A stretch of 64,000 bases of DNA. It comes from Clostridiales bacterium. Its GTDB lineage: Bacteria > Bacillota > Clostridia > Oscillospirales > Oscillospiraceae. The DNA is taken from assembly GCA_019420945.1 (NCBI GenBank), contig JAHZGF010000017.1, positions 1-64,000 on the forward strand, written 5' to 3'. The position numbers and the translations under genes were made by a program. Position 1 is the stretch's first letter. Each line of letters opens with the position of its first letter. The notes below the pieces were generated by a model. It had not been told where the DNA came from. It was given only the letters and a program-made list of their open reading frames with translations, and did not search any database. Below, piece after piece: positions 61,029 to 64,000 of the stretch.

Positions 61029-62408
61029 TTATCGTTTCCCGCGGTAGTTGCCGCCGCCCCGATTACCGCTGGACCGGCGTCCGCCATAACGTCCCTTGCG
61101 GGCGGCCACCACTTTGGCCCGGATTACCAGGGCCAGAATCAAAGCCACCACAAGTACCACAATCAAAATAAACTGCCAGCTGTGGATTACATTGCTGATC
61201 TGCTGTTTGACCACTAGGAACTGGGAACGTTCCACATCGTTAACGGCCACCAGATTAACTGTCCCGTAGGTTTCTCCGTCCAGCGTGACGGTCAGGGTAC
61301 CCAGCTTGTCTCCGGCCTGAATGGGGGCTTCTACGGATTCAGGAAGGTCTGTGGTCCATTCAAAGTCTTCCTGCGTCACATCATTGGGAAGCTGTGCCTC
61401 AATGGTGCCATCCACCACTACAGAGACATAGTCACATTCGGAAGATAGGGTTACGGGAACCTCTGCCACGGGTTCCTTGGCATCCAGGATGGTATGGAAG
61501 GAGAAGTTGTTGAAACCCCAATCAAATAGTTTGGAGCTTTCCGTAAACTGAAGACGCTGGATGTTACCTGCTTCGTCCTTGGGGTTTTCGCAGCCCAGCA
61601 TGACACAGATCAGCCGCTGACCGTCCTTTTCAGCGGAAGAGAGCAAACAGTAACCCGCTGCGTCAGTGGAACCGGTCTTAATGCCGGTGCAGTACTCATA
61701 ATAATACCCACTGTACTTCATGTTGGAGAGCAGACCGTTGGTGTTGAAAAAGTGACGACGGTTTTCCGTCATGTTGGTGGGTTCCACATAGTATTCTTTG
61801 GTGCTGACAATGGTGCGGAACTGCTCGTTTTGCATTGCGTATTTCGCAATGAGATAGAGATCGTAGGCGGTGGTGTAATGGTTGTCATCGGGCATACCAT
61901 CGGGATTGACAAAGTTGGTTCCAGTACAGCCTAACTCTGCAGCTTTCGCATTCATCATGCCTACGAAGTTTTCAATGCTGCCGGCTACCGCCACAGCCAG
62001 GATATTGGCTGCTTCGTTGGCAGAGGCGACCATCAGGCAGTAGAGCAGATCTTTTACGCTCATCTGCTCACCAACCTGAATGTTCTGGTTGCTGCTGCTG
62101 CTGTCCAGTCCCTGCCAAGCGGTGTCGCCAGCGGTGATAATCTGATCCATAGACAAGGTCCCTGCCTGTACTGCATCCAACACCAGAGCAGCGGTCATCA
62201 CCTTGGTAATGCTGGCGGGATAGGCCTTTTCGTGGGCGTTCAGCTCATACATAACGTAGTCTGTGTCCATATCCACCAGAATGGCGGCTTTTGCATCCAC
62301 CGACATAGAATTGACGATTTCTGAATTTACCGCACCGACGGAAGAGACCGAGAGGGAAAAGACCAGAGCAATGCTCAGGAACAGAGAAATGAAACGTGAT
62401 TTTTTCAT
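61029..62408 (-). CDS. D-alanyl-D-alanine carboxypeptidase (DacF/PBP5 type)
   Basis: A 459-residue low-molecular-weight penicillin-binding protein. It has an N-terminal signal peptide (about 1-26), the SxxK motif SITK at 66-69, SAN in VASANEAAN, and KTG in GIKTGSTDAAG. A beta-rich PBP5 C-terminal domain follows (about 290-385), then a membrane helix (about 405-428) and an Arg/Gly/Ser-rich cytoplasmic tail. It trims pentapeptide side chains of peptidoglycan. The basic Gly-Arg tail is longer than usual. AGGAGTTTCC precedes the ATG. Confidence 0.94.
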   Translation of the reverse strand: MKKSRFISLFLSIALVFSLSVSSVGAVNSEIVNSMSVDAKAAILVDMDTDYVMYELNAHEKAYPASITKVMTAALVLDAVQAGTLSMDQIITAGDTAWQGLDSSSSNQNIQVGEQMSVKDLLYCLMVASANEAANILAVAVAGSIENFVGMMNAKAAELGCTGTNFVNPDGMPDDNHYTTAYDLYLIAKYAMQNEQFRTIVSTKEYYVEPTNMTENRRHFFNTNGLLSNMKYSGYYYEYCTGIKTGSTDAAGYCLLSSAEKDGQRLICVMLGCENPKDEAGNIQRLQFTESSKLFDWGFNNFSFHTILDAKEPVAEVPVTLSSECDYVSVVVDGTIEAQLPNDVTQEDFEWTTDLPESVEAPIQAGDKLGTLTVTLDGETYGTVNLVAVNDVERSQFLVVKQQISNVIHSWQFILIVVLVVALILALVIRAKVVAARKGRYGGRRSSGNRGGGNYRGKR

Positions 62409-62512
62409 AGGAAACTCCTGTCACATATGATATAATCAAAATGATAGTGTGCTGTAGGAATGATTATATCAGATTTATGTTTACCACGCAATGCCAAAGA
62501 GGGTGGTTTTCC

Positions 62513-62893
62513 TTGAAAATCAGATGGTATGAGATCCTGGTGCTTGTCCTATTTGGTGTTTTTGTACTGATTTTTCTGGTAAGCTATATGGCAACCACCC
62601 AGGCACCGGGGATCTGGATTTCCACGGAGTACAATGGCATAGACTCTGCTGCTGATGAGACGGCTATGGAGGAAGAAACTGTAGACATTGATTTAGTGGA
62701 CATCAATACGGCAGACCAGACAGAACTGGAGTCCTTGCCTGGAATTGGAACAGCGAAAGCACAAGCCATTCTGGATTATCGCAGCATACATGGTCCCTTT
62801 GATTCCATAGAAGAGTTGTTGGAAGTGGAAGGGATTGGCGAGAAGCTGTTGGAGAAGATACAGGATTACGTTATTATATCCGCTACGGATTGA
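62513..62893 (+). CDS. ComEA-like helix-hairpin-helix membrane protein
   Basis: A 126-residue protein with one N-terminal membrane helix (about 6-27), an acidic linker, and a C-terminal ComEA-type double HhH domain: DINTADQTELESLPGIGTAKAQAI and IEELLEVEGIGEKLLEKI. Such proteins bind DNA at the outer membrane face during uptake, though single-domain forms without other competence genes nearby are of uncertain role. The start is taken as the TTG at 62513 with GAGGGTGG six bases upstream; an ATG at 62477 is a weaker alternative. Confidence 0.78.
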   Translation: MKIRWYEILVLVLFGVFVLIFLVSYMATTQAPGIWISTEYNGIDSAADETAMEEETVDIDLVDINTADQTELESLPGIGTAKAQAILDYRSIHGPFDSIEELLEVEGIGEKLLEKIQDYVIISATD

Positions 62894-62905
62894 ATGGGAG
62901 AGCAT

Positions 62906-63598
62906 ATGAAAATCTTAGTTGTCGACGATGAAAAAGTGTTGGTGAAGGGTATCTGCTTTAATCTGCGCAGTGAAGGATATGAAGTGGATGTAGGCTATGA
63001 TGGGGCGCAGGCAGTAGAGCTGGCCCGCAACAATGACTATGATCTCATTATTTTGGATTTGATGATGCCTAAAATTGACGGCCTTCAAGCCTGCGTAAAA
63101 ATTCGGGAGTTTTCCAATGTACCCATCATAATGCTGACGGCCCGAAGTGAAGACGCGGATAAAATCATTGGCCTTGAATCTGGTGCGGATGACTACATCA
63201 CAAAGCCGTTCAATGTTTTGGAGCTGAAAGCTCGGATTCGGGCTTTGATCCGCCGAGCGGGGGTGGCCTCCTCCGGCAAAAAGGATGAAGCAAAAGAAAA
63301 CTTGACAGTGGGGCATGTTACCCTGAACTTGGCCCAGCGGGTGGCCATTAAAAACGGCGAGATCGTAGATCTCACCGTGAAGGAATTTGATTTGATGGAG
63401 CTGCTCATGCGCAACCCCGGGCGTGTGTACAGTCGGGAAAATCTGCTGGACTTGGTGTGGGGATATGAGTACCAGGGGGATTACCGTACAGTGGATGTTC
63501 ATATCCGTCGGCTGCGGGAGAAGCTGGAGTTGAATCCTGCCAGTCCTGGCCTCATTATGACGAAATGGGGCGTGGGGTATTTTCTGAAGCAGGATTGA
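62906..63598 (+). CDS. OmpR-family response regulator
   Basis: A 230-residue regulator: receiver domain with VVDDEK, phospho-Asp in LIILDLMMPKIDG and ITKPF, then an OmpR winged helix (about 130-230) ending in WGVGYFLKQD, close to the WalR/YycF or PhoP type. The ATG at 62906 follows GGGAG. Its partner kinase starts 35 nt downstream. Confidence 0.9.
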   Translation: MKILVVDDEKVLVKGICFNLRSEGYEVDVGYDGAQAVELARNNDYDLIILDLMMPKIDGLQACVKIREFSNVPIIMLTARSEDADKIIGLESGADDYITKPFNVLELKARIRALIRRAGVASSGKKDEAKENLTVGHVTLNLAQRVAIKNGEIVDLTVKEFDLMELLMRNPGRVYSRENLLDLVWGYEYQGDYRTVDVHIRRLREKLELNPASPGLIMTKWGVGYFLKQD

Positions 63599-63632
63599 CT
63601 TGTACGGCGTAAAGAGAAAGGAGGGGGAGAAT

Positions 63633-64000
63633 ATGAAGCAAAGCCAGGAACGGAGCGCAGAGATGGTAAAGATCCCATTTTGGCGCAGTTTGCGGTTCAA
63701 ATTCGCCCTGTCCTATCTTGTGCTGATCATTTTTGCGCTGGGCATTTTGAACACATATCCAGTGTTTGCGGCACAGGAGATGGTGTTTAGAGCAAAACAA
63801 TCCTCATTACAGAATCAGGCGACCATCATTGCATCTGCTATCTCCTCCCTGGGAGAACTGACGTCAGAGGGTGTAGCTCAAGTTATGGATATGCTGGATG
63901 AAAACGGCATGACCCGGGTGATGATCACAGACCCGGACGGTCTGATTCTTTATGATACCGAGGAAAGCGACGGCACTCCCAAATATGCGCTGATTCAAGA
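63633..64000 (+). CDS. Sensor histidine kinase, N-terminal part (cut by window end)
   Basis: Only the first 122 codons are present, open to the window edge. They show a membrane helix (about 24-45: FALSYLVLIIFALGILNTYP) followed by a sensor region with DENGMTRVMITDPDGLILYD, typical of PAS-like extracytoplasmic domains of kinases. GGAGGGGG precedes the ATG by about four bases. The kinase domain lies outside the window; assignment rests on pairing with the preceding response regulator. Confidence 0.75.
   Translation, partial: MKQSQERSAEMVKIPFWRSLRFKFALSYLVLIIFALGILNTYPVFAAQEMVFRAKQSSLQNQATIIASAISSLGELTSEGVAQVMDMLDENGMTRVMITDPDGLILYDTEESDGTPKYALIQ

Overview
The window looks like chromosome of an anaerobic, butyrate-forming gut Clostridia of the Oscillospiraceae type (Flavonifractor / Intestinimonas / Lawsonibacter-like). 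The reasons are the moderately GC-rich DNA with Firmicutes-style Shine-Dalgarno sites, the ylxM-ffh-rpsP-khpA-rimM-trmD operon, a YmfF/YmfH-type M16 pair, and a dense set of acetoacetyl-CoA/crotonyl-CoA genes. The genus is inference. No phage, insertion sequence or CRISPR array was seen.

Layout. 1-3.6 kb: end of a thiolase, both subunits of an AtoDA-type CoA-transferase, a TetR regulator, a PhlG/phloretin-hydrolase-like C-C hydrolase and a small membrane protein. 3.7-7.4 kb: an agmatine-deiminase-like enzyme and APC permease, divergent from a LuxR-type regulator. 7.4-11.7 kb: HxlR regulator, YeiH-type transporter with divergent LysR regulator, and an AT-richer MATE pump. 11.8-16.0 kb: tRNA-Ser, a zinc-ribbon protein and the ffh/trmD housekeeping operon. 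16.2-23.3 kb: a 2,356-residue cyclic-glucan-synthase/GH94-like enzyme. 23.4-33.1 kb: M16 peptidase pair, lgt, folD, CDF transporter, polA, rimI, tsaD. 33.1-38.3 kb: an AT-rich repeat-bearing gap, pcp, tRNA-Thr, and a phosphate-type two-component system with a Na/Pi symporter.

38.6-46.0 kb is the most interesting part: a seven-gene, strongly codon-biased cluster behind a near-consensus promoter. It encodes SDR, a 4-hydroxybutyryl-CoA-dehydratase paralogue, a second SDR, crotonase, 3-hydroxybutyryl-CoA dehydrogenase, a beta-keto-acid cleavage enzyme (BKACE), and a carnitine-dehydrogenase/lambda-crystallin-type hydroxyacid dehydrogenase. The last two fit oxidation of a 3-hydroxy acid and acetyl-CoA-dependent cleavage to acetoacetyl-CoA; Hbd and crotonase would carry this to crotonyl-CoA. 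With the thiolase, AtoDA and PhlG-like genes at the left end, a plausible but unproven reading is anaerobic breakdown of a phloroglucinol/triacetate-like or other polyketo substrate to butyrate.

46-64 kb: glycosyltransferases, a membrane-bound spermidine-synthase-like protein, pncB, rlmA and PAP2. Then a purine block: purE-F-M-N behind a promoter, a 19-codon leader ORF and a terminator, followed by a ZTP riboswitch controlling a PurO-type IMP cyclohydrolase, a stand-alone AICAR formyltransferase and purD. The window ends with a D,D-carboxypeptidase, a ComEA-like protein, and a two-component system cut by the window edge.
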